Positions 37,701 to 46,900 of a DNA stretch of 64,000 nt are shown here, in pieces. This DNA comes from Catalimonadaceae bacterium JC749. Its GTDB lineage: Bacteria > Bacteroidota > Bacteroidia > Cytophagales > Cyclobacteriaceae. Numbering within the stretch: the first letter of the stretch is position 1; each line of letters opens with the position of its first letter. The stretch is from contig JAJNNC010000001.1 in the NCBI GenBank assembly GCA_021730635.1, positions 62,001 through 126,000 on the forward strand, in the 5' to 3' direction. A program made the translations under genes and the position numbers. The notes beneath the pieces are model-generated. The model was not told the DNA's origin, did no database searches, and worked only from the letters and a program-made list of their open reading frames with translations.

Positions 37701-38947
37701 TCAAGTTCACCCCTGAGGCAGGCAGCATCACGGTGAGTGTGCGCTTACTGCCCACAGACCACTCAGCCTTGCCTGAGTCTGTCAGAAAAGCAGGTGCTGC
37801 TGCAAAGCTGCTGGAGCTGAAAGTACAGGACAGTGGCCAAGGCATTGCGCAAGAAGAGCAGGAGAAAATCTTTGACAGGTTTTACCAGGTAGAGGCTTCC
37901 CGTACTAGAGAACAGGAAGGTACAGGCATCGGTCTTTCTCTTGTGAAGGAACTGGTAGCCCTGCATGGAGGAGAGATCACTCTAGAGAGTCAGGAAGAAA
38001 AAGGCAGCACTTTCACGGTGAGACTGCCACTGCTGCTGGCCGACTATGAACAAATCTCTGTAGGAGAGCCTGTCAGAGAAAATGGGCAGCCAGCCTTCTC
38101 AGCTTTAGAGATGGCAAAGCATGCCATGCAAGAAAGCTCTCCTGCTGTCAGTGAGCAACCCTCTACAGAAGCCCCCCTGGTGCTCATCGTAGAAGACAAT
38201 GCCGATGTGCGGGCTTTTATCCGACAGACCCTGCAACCTGCTTATCAGACTATAGAAGCAGTAAATGGACTGGCAGGCTACCAGAAAGCCTTGGAAACCA
38301 TTCCCGATCTGATCTTGAGTGATGTGATGATGCCCAGCATGGAGATACCCAGAATGGATGGCATTGAACTTAGCCAAAGGCTCAAAGCAGATGAAAAGAC
38401 AGCCCACATCCCGGTGATCCTGCTCACGGCCAAAGCCAGTGGCTCAGACAAGATAGAAGGCCTGCAAACCGGAGCGGATGACTACATCCTCAAACCCTTT
38501 GAGGCAGAAGAGCTGTTGGTGAGGATCCATAATCTGATAGAAAGCAGAAAGAAACTAAGAGCGCACTACAGCAGGCAGATCACCCTGCAACCCAAAGCCA
38601 TTACTATCACCTCGGTGGATGAGCAGTTCTTACAGAAAGTCATGCTGGTGATAGAAGCCCACATGGATGACACAGCTTTTGGGGTAGAAGCCTTGGGCAG
38701 GGAGGTAGGCATGAGCCGTATGCAACTGTTTAGAAAACTCAAAGCCCTGACAGACTACGCTCCTGGTGATTTTATTCGGGTCAGGCGTTTGCACAGAGCC
38801 GCTGAATTGCTCAGGCAAGGCGCTGGCAACATTGCAGAGGTAGCTTTTCTGGTAGGTTTTCAGGACCCTTCTTACTTCACCAAATGCTTTCAGAAGCAGT
38901 TTAACCAAACCCCTTCTGACTATATAGCCCGCACCTTTTCTTCCTAA
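34772..38947 (+). CDS. Hybrid two-component system sensor/response regulator, HTCS A
   Basis: This 1391-aa single-chain signal protein has a signal peptide to about residue 23 and a periplasmic double beta-propeller. I counted 14 blade-end motifs of the GxLWxGT type, for example GYVWFGT and GNLWMGA. A Y_Y_Y domain, then a transmembrane helix near 805-830 (WWAYGLYALLGISILYGLV), follow. HisKA has His858 and HATPase has EKIIVNLLSNAFKFTP. The receiver has Asp1184. The C-terminal AraC helix-turn-helix contains VGMSRMQLFRKLKALTDYAP. A 15-nt tandem duplication (38333-38347, 38348-38362) adds five residues right after the phosphorylated Asp. The start at 34772 matches HTCS B; an ATG at 34712 would only add an unusual extension. 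The ligand is unknown. Confidence 0.95.
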   Translation: MKTFSIAGLCLWLLLCMNTASEAQVENLRFERLTIEDGLSNNSIWNLLQDHRGYVWFGTRNGLNKFDGYTVTTYKREPRDSASLLSNGIGAMLVDREGNLWIGFDGNGICQYDYHTEKFICYQHPTQQYTGALSLNEDQEGSLWLGSLDGLYRFDKSTGTFSAENFAPLLVPEADSSLDHNFINVIYKDKKETLWIGSHYGLHQMHLQPGGKDQPSQVSFTHYHHDPARPNSLSNNVVHDILEDHMGVLWVSTDDGLNAFNPATDSFSHYTIQSTGSKAGDLAEDPQGHLWIAADSGLVRLNKERTERVEVKHSPENPYSIDKDHIVSLMADQSGTIWVGTLSHGINKANIYQKPFQLYQHHPSLSHSLSLNQVVSITEDQTGTVWIGTLGGGLNRFDKQKQTFTHYRHDPEDPRSLSDDYVSDILEDQEGNLWIATMGGHKTFSRLNPNTGTFESYSEGVYGKLGEHGVFTIYEDKEGVLWLGTMWGVKSWDRNTGKIMHYTHDPNKPDGLSDHWITSIIEDHQGNLWMGADVGLNKLDRKTGRFTQYKTDSHNDSITANEIRCVFQDSQKNLWIGTKGGGLCRFDYVTESFEAFTLKQGLPDNTVYSILEDEAGNLWLGTNNGLSCFSPTRQTFTNYDASDGLQSNQFSISYGIGAHAKGRDGTLYFGGINGFNAFDPAKIQPNPYVPPVVITQFKLFDKLIPGNHEAKEIHLAYEENFFSFEFAALNFMNAQKNQYAYRLQNFDSDWVDSGTRRYASYTNLDPGRYVFQVKASNNDGLWNEQGTSMILVIHPPWWQTWWAYGLYALLGISILYGLVYYLVSRERLKNDLKLQRLESEKMHEIDQMKSHFFANISHEFRTPLTLILGPLQNFLAHSSAESQEKPVYQMMLRHAQRLLHLINQLLDLSKLEAGNLSLETKPGNLIAFLKGLMLSFTSLAERKHLQYHMQYPTEHPVVYFDADKLEKIIVNLLSNAFKFTPEAGSITVSVRLLPTDHSALPESVRKAGAAAKLLELKVQDSGQGIAQEEQEKIFDRFYQVEASRTREQEGTGIGLSLVKELVALHGGEITLESQEEKGSTFTVRLPLLLADYEQISVGEPVRENGQPAFSALEMAKHAMQESSPAVSEQPSTEAPLVLIVEDNADVRAFIRQTLQPAYQTIEAVNGLAGYQKALETIPDLILSDVMMPSMEIPRMDGIELSQRLKADEKTAHIPVILLTAKASGSDKIEGLQTGADDYILKPFEAEELLVRIHNLIESRKKLRAHYSRQITLQPKAITITSVDEQFLQKVMLVIEAHMDDTAFGVEALGREVGMSRMQLFRKLKALTDYAPGDFIRVRRLHRAAELLRQGAGNIAEVAFLVGFQDPSYFTKCFQKQFNQTPSDYIARTFSS

Positions 38948-38951
38948 GCCT

Positions 38952-41900
38952 ATGAAAACTTTTTCTATAGCCTGTCTCTGTTTATGTCTTCTCCTCTGCA
39001 TGAGCGCAGCAAGTGAGGCCCAGGTAGAAAACCTTCGTTTCGAGCAACTGACCATAGAGGATGGACTTTCCAATAATTTTGTGGTGACTATACTACAGGA
39101 TCGTAGAGGATATGTATGGTTTGGGACTGCCAATGGCCTGAATAAATTTGATGGCTATACTGTAACCACCTACAAATGGCAACCCGGGGATTCCACCTCC
39201 CTGCCTCACAATGGCATCAAGGCAATGCTGGTAGACCATGAAGGCACTTTGTGGGTAGGATATAATGCGAATGGTATTTGTAAATTTGACTACGATACGG
39301 AAAAATTTATCTGTTATCAGCATCCGGTCAAGCAGCTTGCGGCTGCCATATCCCTGAACGAGGATCAGGAAGGCTCACTTTGGATAGGTTCATACTTCGG
39401 TTTATACCGGTTCGATAAAAGCACCGGAACTTTTTCTGCTGAAAACTTCGCTCCTCCACTACTTCCCGAGGCAGATAGCAGCCTAACAAATAATTTGATC
39501 AATACTATTTATAAGGATAAAAGAGGTACGCTATGGATAGGTAGTGGTTATGGCCTGCATCAGATGCATTTACAACCGGGCGGTAAAGATCAACCTTCCC
39601 AGGTAAGCTTTACCCACTACCGCCACGATCCTGCCCGCCCCAACTCGCTAAGCAATAATATGGTGATTGATATTCTGGAAGATCACAAGGGTGTGCTGTG
39701 GGTCAGTACCGAAAATGGATTAAACGCCTTCAACCCGAATACGGATTCCTTTTCTCACTACTACTACTATCCTATAAAAGCTACAAATATGGGTGGTGAT
39801 CTGGCCGAAGACCTCCAAGGTCATCTCTGGATAGCTGCCGACAGCGGACTGGTTCGTTTGAATAAAGAACGTACCGAGATAGTTGAGATAAAACACATTC
39901 CTGAAGATCCTTACAGTATCAACAAGGATCACATGATATCGCTGTTGGCCGATCGGTCGGGAACGATTTGGGTTGGAACCATGACTCATGGCATCAACAA
40001 AGCCAACATTTATCAGAAACCCTTTCAGCTTTATCAGCATCATCCTTCCCTTCCCCACTCCTTAAGTCTAAACCAGGTGTTATCTATTACAGAAGATAAA
40101 ACCGGTACGGTATGGATCGGCACTTACGGCGGCGGTCTCAACCGTTTGGATAGACAAACCAATACCTTTACCCACTACCGGCACGACCCTGAAGATCCCC
40201 GCAGCCTAGGTGACGATAACGTTTCCAAAATCCTGGAAGACCGGCACGGGAATCTGTGGATTGCGACCACGGGGGGCAACAAACCTTTCTCCCGGCTCGA
40301 CCCGGGCACCGGCACTTTTGAGAGTTATTCGGAAGGTGTCTACGGAAAACTGGGAGAGCATGGCGTTTTTACTATTTACGAAGATAAGGAAGGCGTGCTC
40401 TGGCTAGGCACCATGTTGGGCGTGAAAAGCTGGGATCGCAATACCGGAAAAATCATGCACTACACCCATGATCCCAACAAGCCCGACGGGCTTAGTGACC
40501 ACTGGGTAAAGATGATCATAGAAGATCATCAGGGAAACCTATGGATGGGCGCGGATGTGGGTTTGAACAAACTGGACCGGAAGACTGGCCGCTTTACCCA
40601 ATACAAACATGACAGTAACGATGACCAAAGCATTGGCTCTGATGGAATCAATTGTGTCTTCCAGGATTCCCAGAAAAACCTGTGGATTGGCACCAAAGGC
40701 AGCGGATTATGCCGCTTTGACTATGTCACCGAATCCTTTGAGGCTTTTCCACTAAAACAGGGCCTGCCCGAATACACAGTGTATTCTATTCTGGAAGATG
40801 ATGCAGGGAATCTGTGGCTGGGTACCGATAAAGGTCTTTCCTGCTTCTCCCCTACTCAGCGAACCTTTATCAACTACGATGCATCAGATGGTTTGCAAAG
40901 CAACCAGTTTTCCATTTCTTATGAGATAGGCGCCCATGCCAAAGGCCGGGATGGCACCCTCTATTTTGGTGGTATCAATGGATTTAACGCTTTTGATCCT
41001 GCCAAAATTCAGCCCAACCCTTATGTTCCGCCGGTGGTCATTACCCAGTTCAAGCTATTTGATAAGCTGATTCCGGGCAACCATGAAGCCAAAGAGATTC
41101 ACCTTGCGTATGAGGAAAACTTTTTCTCTTTTGAATTTGCTGCCCTCAATTTCATGAATGCGCAAAAGAACCAATATGCTTACCGCTTGCAAGGCTTTGA
41201 CAACGATTGGATTGACAGTGGCACCCGCCGCTACGCCAGCTATACCAACTTAGATCCTGGCAGGTATGTCTTCCAGGTGAAAGCCTCCAACAATGATGGC
41301 CTCTGGAATGAGCAGGGAACCTCTATGACCATCATCATCCATCCTCCCTGGTGGCAGACCTGGTGGGCTTATACACTCTATGCCCTGCTGGCTCTGGGAG
41401 CTATCCTCTCCATCCGTCACTATGAAATGAAACGCTTCAAGCTCCGACAAAGAGCAGCCTACCTATCGGAACTAGATCAACTCAAGAGCCGCTTCTTTGC
41501 CAACATCTCTCATGAGTTTCGCACCCCCCTCACCCTGATCCTGGGACCGGTCAAACAACTGATGGATCATTACCCCAGTCAGCAAGATCAAGAATGGCTC
41601 AGCGGTATTCAGCGCAATGCCCAACGATTGTTGCACCTGGTCAACCAGTTGCTGGACCTCTCCAAACTGGAAGCTGGTAAACTCAAACTAGAAGCTGTGA
41701 AAAGTGACATCATCGCCTTTCTCAAGGCCCGGGCTTATGCCTTCTCCTCCCTGGCCGACCACAAAAATATTCACTTTTCAGTGGAACTGCCCAACGAAAA
41801 GACCGGGGCTTATTTTGATAGAGATAAACTGGAGAAAATCATCAACAATCTGCTTTCCAATGCCTTTAAATTCACGGCAGAAGGAGGCTTAGTCACACTG

Positions 41901-43070
41901 AAGGGGCAACTTGTTTCCCAGGATCATAAGGAGTGGATCCAAATTCAGGTGGCTGATTCAGGAAAAGGAATCCCTGCCGAAGAAATTACCAAAATCTTCG
42001 ATCGCTTCTACCAGGTGGATAGTTCTCAGACCCGGGAACAGGAAGGCACAGGCATTGGGCTGGCCCTGACCAAAGAACTGGTAGAATTACATTATGGCAC
42101 CCTCCAGGTGGAAAGCACGCCAGGACAAGGCACCCTCTTTACGCTTTTGTTGCCATTGGGTAAAGAGCATCTCAAAGAGGAAGAGATCATCCAGGAATTA
42201 CCCCTGCCACCCGATGAAATAGCATCAGATGAAGCAAAAATACATCCTTCAGCAATACAGTCCCATCTACCAGACAAATACCAGGAAGAAGCCACAGAGC
42301 AGGCAACAGAAAAACCAGTGGTATTAATTGTAGAAGATCATCAGGAAGTGAGAAGATTTATCTGTGAAACCATCCACCCTCATTATCAGGTCATAGAAGC
42401 CGCCAATGGCAAGGAAGGGATGCAAAGAGCCAAAGCCCTCTTGCCTGACTTAATCATTAGTGATGTGATGATGCCCTACATGGATGGCTATCAGCTCTGT
42501 GAAAAGATCAAGACTGATGAGCTGACCAGCCATATCCCCCTCATCCTGCTCACAGCCAAGGCAGATAGGCAGAGCAAACTCACTGGATTGGAAACAGGAG
42601 CTGATGATTATCTTGCCAAACCCTTTGATGCTGAAGAGTTGCTGCTCATCGTCAGGAACCATATTGAAGAACGTAGAAAGATGCGGGAACACTACAGCCG
42701 ACAGATCACCCTGCAACCCAAAGCCATTACTATCACCTCGGTGGATGAACAGTTCTTACAGAAAGTCATGCTGGTGATAGAAGCCCACATGGATGATGCA
42801 GCCTTTGGGGTAGAAGCCTTGAGTCTGGAAGTGGGTATGAGCCGTATGCAACTGTTTAGAAAACTGAAAGCTTTGACAGACTACGCGCCTGGTGATTTCA
42901 TCCGGTTCAGGCGTTTGCACAGAGCCGCTGAGCTGCTCAGACAAGGGGCCGGTAACATTGCAGAAGTGGCTTTCCAGACAGGTTTTCAGGATCCTTCTTA
43001 CTTTACTAAGTGCTTTCAGAAACAGTTTAACCAAACTCCTTCCGAATTTCTGGCTGATACACTTTCTTAG
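38952..43070 (+). CDS. Hybrid two-component system sensor/response regulator, HTCS B
   Basis: This 1372-aa protein has the same order as HTCS A: signal peptide, 14-motif propeller sensor, Y_Y_Y, transmembrane helix, HisKA (His854), HATPase, receiver (Asp1171, normal MPYMDG), AraC helix-turn-helix. It starts 4 nt after the HTCS A stop (TAAgcctATG), so the two are translationally coupled. The sensor and Y_Y_Y part is very close to A, including identical DNA around 40920-41190 against 36730-37000. The receiver and output DNA instead matches HTCS E (42400-42860 against 58779-59240). This makes the gene a mosaic. Confidence 0.95.
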   Translation: MKTFSIACLCLCLLLCMSAASEAQVENLRFEQLTIEDGLSNNFVVTILQDRRGYVWFGTANGLNKFDGYTVTTYKWQPGDSTSLPHNGIKAMLVDHEGTLWVGYNANGICKFDYDTEKFICYQHPVKQLAAAISLNEDQEGSLWIGSYFGLYRFDKSTGTFSAENFAPPLLPEADSSLTNNLINTIYKDKRGTLWIGSGYGLHQMHLQPGGKDQPSQVSFTHYRHDPARPNSLSNNMVIDILEDHKGVLWVSTENGLNAFNPNTDSFSHYYYYPIKATNMGGDLAEDLQGHLWIAADSGLVRLNKERTEIVEIKHIPEDPYSINKDHMISLLADRSGTIWVGTMTHGINKANIYQKPFQLYQHHPSLPHSLSLNQVLSITEDKTGTVWIGTYGGGLNRLDRQTNTFTHYRHDPEDPRSLGDDNVSKILEDRHGNLWIATTGGNKPFSRLDPGTGTFESYSEGVYGKLGEHGVFTIYEDKEGVLWLGTMLGVKSWDRNTGKIMHYTHDPNKPDGLSDHWVKMIIEDHQGNLWMGADVGLNKLDRKTGRFTQYKHDSNDDQSIGSDGINCVFQDSQKNLWIGTKGSGLCRFDYVTESFEAFPLKQGLPEYTVYSILEDDAGNLWLGTDKGLSCFSPTQRTFINYDASDGLQSNQFSISYEIGAHAKGRDGTLYFGGINGFNAFDPAKIQPNPYVPPVVITQFKLFDKLIPGNHEAKEIHLAYEENFFSFEFAALNFMNAQKNQYAYRLQGFDNDWIDSGTRRYASYTNLDPGRYVFQVKASNNDGLWNEQGTSMTIIIHPPWWQTWWAYTLYALLALGAILSIRHYEMKRFKLRQRAAYLSELDQLKSRFFANISHEFRTPLTLILGPVKQLMDHYPSQQDQEWLSGIQRNAQRLLHLVNQLLDLSKLEAGKLKLEAVKSDIIAFLKARAYAFSSLADHKNIHFSVELPNEKTGAYFDRDKLEKIINNLLSNAFKFTAEGGLVTLKGQLVSQDHKEWIQIQVADSGKGIPAEEITKIFDRFYQVDSSQTREQEGTGIGLALTKELVELHYGTLQVESTPGQGTLFTLLLPLGKEHLKEEEIIQELPLPPDEIASDEAKIHPSAIQSHLPDKYQEEATEQATEKPVVLIVEDHQEVRRFICETIHPHYQVIEAANGKEGMQRAKALLPDLIISDVMMPYMDGYQLCEKIKTDELTSHIPLILLTAKADRQSKLTGLETGADDYLAKPFDAEELLLIVRNHIEERRKMREHYSRQITLQPKAITITSVDEQFLQKVMLVIEAHMDDAAFGVEALSLEVGMSRMQLFRKLKALTDYAPGDFIRFRRLHRAAELLRQGAGNIAEVAFQTGFQDPSYFTKCFQKQFNQTPSEFLADTLS

Positions 43071-43383
43071 CTAATCATGCAAAGAAGACCAAAATACCAT
43101 CTTCATTACAAATCATACCACCCGAATTACCCGGTTTCAACTACACTGGGCTATCCATTCTTCAGTAGCACCAACAAGCAATATAACACCTCTTTAATTT
43201 ACTGAATTGAGGAAATGAGATTTTGTTACCAGTATATGATACTATACTACTAGCCCCTCTACGCGCGCTGTTTTTGCCATGAAAACACGCCATGATTATA
43301 CCAGTCGTTGAGACTATCCGCCTACCCTCTCCCACCCGCAGGACCATAGCTTTGCTTCATTAGTAACGCTAACTCTCCACACG
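43071..43383. other. Intergenic leader with diverged promoter copy
   Basis: TTACCAGTATATGATAC near 43224 and CTAGCCCCTC near 43250 resemble the upstream half of the HTCS module. A perfect -7 element TAGCTTTG lies much further on at 43347-43354, followed by TTCATTAG and, 29 nt later, the ATG at 43384. The box-to-promoter spacing is lost here. Confidence 0.5.
43347..43354 (+). promoter_or_regulatory. -7 promoter element for the second HExxH gene
   Basis: TAGCTTTG matches TAnnTTTG and is followed by the same GCTTCATTAG-like leader text as at 33696, ending 29 nt before the ATG. The GTCCTAGCCTGTCC box is missing upstream. Confidence 0.5.
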
Positions 43384-43908
43384 ATGAAATCACTATTATT
43401 ACTGGCACTTGTTATTTTCGCAATGAATGATACTTTCGCCCAACCCGTGATTAAAGTCCGGGGCAGTGAGGATTCTGTTGCTCACCTTTCTCAAATCATA
43501 AAATGTCTGGATTATCTGGATATTCGGGAAAACATCTGTTTAAACGTATACTTCTCGAGTCACCTGTCCAATCAGTTGGATGGAACAACCTATGTGCAAC
43601 CAGCGCCAGCTCTTAATGGACGCCAATTAGTCAAAGTCATCGTCATACGGATAGCCTCGAGTCTGACTAAGGAGAAACAAAGTCTGGTGCTGGCACACGA
43701 AATGATCCATGTCGGGCAGATTATCCGGGGCGAACTCGAGTTCGACAAGCAGCAGGTAATCTGGAAAGGGCGAAAGTACCTGGATCGTCTCCTTGAGCCG
43801 CGAAGAACCCCCTGGGAACTGGAAGCGTATCGTCAGGATCGTGCGTTGGCAGCCATCAGCACCTTACCGACGGTTACCCTACCCATGGCTTCTCATACCG
43901 CCTATTAA
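43384..43908 (+). CDS. Secreted HExxH putative zinc-metalloprotein (paralogue)
   Basis: This 174-aa paralogue of the 33878 product has a signal peptide (ending TFAQ), then QPVIKVRGSEDS, where the first protein has QPIVKIWGTEDT. HEMIH is at residues 105-109 within LVLAHEMIHVGQIIRGEL. WKGRKY and the PWELEAY acidic motif (Glu145/Glu147) follow. Conservation of the HExxH, WKGRKY and PWExEAY positions while the rest has drifted supports a metal-dependent function. It lies 70 nt before HTCS C, the second case of this pairing. No name can be given. Confidence 0.75.
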   Translation: MKSLLLLALVIFAMNDTFAQPVIKVRGSEDSVAHLSQIIKCLDYLDIRENICLNVYFSSHLSNQLDGTTYVQPAPALNGRQLVKVIVIRIASSLTKEKQSLVLAHEMIHVGQIIRGELEFDKQQVIWKGRKYLDRLLEPRRTPWELEAYRQDRALAAISTLPTVTLPMASHTAY

Positions 43909-43978
43909 AATGATCCATTTTATATCTCCTTTCTTTTTCTTAAATTAACCCTGGGTTCTTCCCATATCATCTATCATT

Positions 43979-46900
43979 ATGAAGGTGACAGTCAACGCAT
44001 TTTTTGCAGCTATCTGCCTAGGCTGTGCTGTAAACGCTCACCTGCTGGCACAGCCGGAAAACCTCCGTTTCGAGCAATTGACTATTGAGCATGGACTTTC
44101 CAATAATTTTGTGTCAAAAATACTACAGGATCGTAGAGGATATGTGTGGTTTGGTACTGCCAATGGCCTGAATAAATTTGATGGGTATACTTTCACTACT
44201 TACAAACGGAAACCCGGGGATTCTACTTCATTGCCTAACAGTGGAATTGGGCAAATGCTGGTAGACCAGGAAGGTACCTTGTGGATAGGATATGGTGGGA
44301 ATGGTATTTGTAAATTTGACTACGATACTGAAACATTTACCTGTTATAAGAATTCTATCAAGCAGTATGCGGGTGCTATATCCCTGAATGAAGATCAGGA
44401 AGGCTCGCTTTGGATAGGTGCTAGGGATGGTTTATATCGTTTCGACAAAAGCACCGGAACGTTCTCTTCTGAAAACTTCGTCCCCCAACTGGTTCCAGCG
44501 GCAGATAGCAGCCTGGTGTCCAATGTCATCAATGCAATCTACAAAGATAAAAAGGGAACATTATGGTTAGGTAGTCATTATGGGCTGCACCAAATGCATC
44601 TGCAACCGGGCGGTAAAGATCAGCCTTCCCAAGTGAGCTTTACCCACTATCGCCATGACCCTGCCAACCCAAACTCTTTGAGTGATAATGTGGTGATTGA
44701 TATTCTGGAAGATCACAAGGGTGTGCTTTGGCTCAGTAATGAAAATGGATTAAACGCCTTCAATCCGGCTACAGCTACCTTTTCTCAATACTACTACTAT
44801 CCTTTAAATGCTACGAATTTGAGCGGCGATCTGGCCGAAGACCTCCAGGGTCATCTCTGGTTGGGTACCGACAGCGGACTTGTTCGCCTGAATAAGGAAC
44901 GCACCGAGATAGTTGAGTTCAGAAACATCCCTGAAGATCCCTATAGTATTAACAACAATCACATTATATCTATACTGGCCGATCGGTCGGGAACGATTTG
45001 GGTAGGAACACTCACCCAAGGCATCAACAAAGCCAGCATTTATCAGAAACCCTTTCAGCACTATCAGCTTCATCCTTTCCTGCCCCAATCCTTAAGTTCA
45101 AATCTGGTGGGCTCTATGACCGAAGATAAAACCGGTACAGTATGGGTCGGCACTTTTGGAGGAGGTCTCAATCGCTTTGACAAGCAAACGCAAACCTTTA
45201 CCCATTACCGGCACGACCCTGAAGATCCCAGGAGCCTGGGCGACGACAACGTATCCAAAATCCTGGAAGACAGGGAGGGCAATCTGTGGATTGCTACGCT
45301 ATACGGTAACAAACCATTCTCCCGGCTCGACCCGGGCACCGGCACTTTTGAGAGTTATTCGGAAGGTGTTTACCAAAAGCTGGGCGAGCATGGCATCTTC
45401 ACCCTGTATGAAGATAAGGAAGGCGTGCTCTGGCTAGGGACCATGTGGGGCGTGAAAAGCTGGGATCGCAAGACGGGCAAGATCATGCACTATACCCATG
45501 ACCCCCCTGACGGCCTCAGCGACTCCTGGGTAAAGACGATCATAGAAGATCATCAGGGAAACCTATGGATGGGCACTGACAAGAGTTTGTATAGACTGAA
45601 TCGGAAGACCGGCCGCTTTACCCAATACAAACATGACAGTAACGATGACCAAAGCATTATTTCTGATGAAATCAAGTGTATCTTCCAGGATTCCCAGAAT
45701 AACCTGTGGATTGGCACCAAAGGCATTGGATTATGTCGCTTTGACTATGCCACCGAATCTTTTGAGGAGTTTACACAAAAACGGGGACTGCCCGACTACA
45801 CAGTGTATTCTATTCTGGAAGATGATGCAGGCAACCTCTGGCTGGGTACCGATAAAGGCCTTTCCTGCTTTTCCCTTACCCGGCAAACCTTTACTAATTA
45901 CGATGCATCAGATGGTTTGCAAAGCAACCAGTTTGCCATCTTTTATGAGATAGGCGCTCATGGTAAAGGCAGCGACGGTACGCTGTACTTCGGTGGTATC
46001 AACGGGTTTAACGCTTTTGATCCTGCCAAAATTCAGCCCAACCCTTATGTTCCGCCGGTGGTCATTACCCAGTTCAAGCTCTTTGACAAAGTCATGCCCG
46101 GCAGCCATGAAGCCAAAGAGATTCACCTTGCGTATGAGGAAAACTTTTTTTCCTTTGAATTCGCCTCCCTCAATTTTATGAATGCGCAAAAGAATCAGTA
46201 TTCCTACCGCCTGCAAAATTTTGATTCCGACTGGGTTGACAGTGGCACCCGCCGCTACGCCAGCTATACCAACTTAGATCCGGGCCGGTATATCTTCCAA
46301 GTAAAGGCTTCCAACAATGATGGCCTCTGGAATGAGCAGGGAGCCTCTATGACCATCATCATCCATCCGCCCTGGTGGCAGACCTGGTGGGCATACACCT
46401 TGTATGGTTTGCTGGCTTTGTGTATACTTTGGACAGTCCGCTATTACGAGATCAAACGGGTCAAGCTCCGACAAAGAGCGGCCTATCTCACTGAACTTGA
46501 CAGTGTCAAGACCCGCTTTTTCGCCAACATCTCTCATGAGTTCCGTACCCCCCTCACCCTCATCCTGGGGCCGTTGAAAGATATGTATGATGATACTTTT
46601 AAAGGCGACCGCAAAGCGGTTTTTGGCGTAATGATCCGCAACGGGCAGCGCCTGCTCAACCTCATCAACCAATTATTGGATATCAGCAAACTGGAAGCAG
46701 GCAAGATGCAGTTACAAGCTACCTACACCGATCTGGTTGCTTTACTCAGGCATATTGCGGCTGCCTATGAGTCTATTGCTGCTGATAAAAAGATCAAATA
46801 TTTCTTCTATCCCGAAATGCCAGAACTTATGCTGTATGCAGACCAGGAGAAGATAGAAAAGATCGTCCATAACCTTTTGTCCAATGCTTTTAAATTTACG

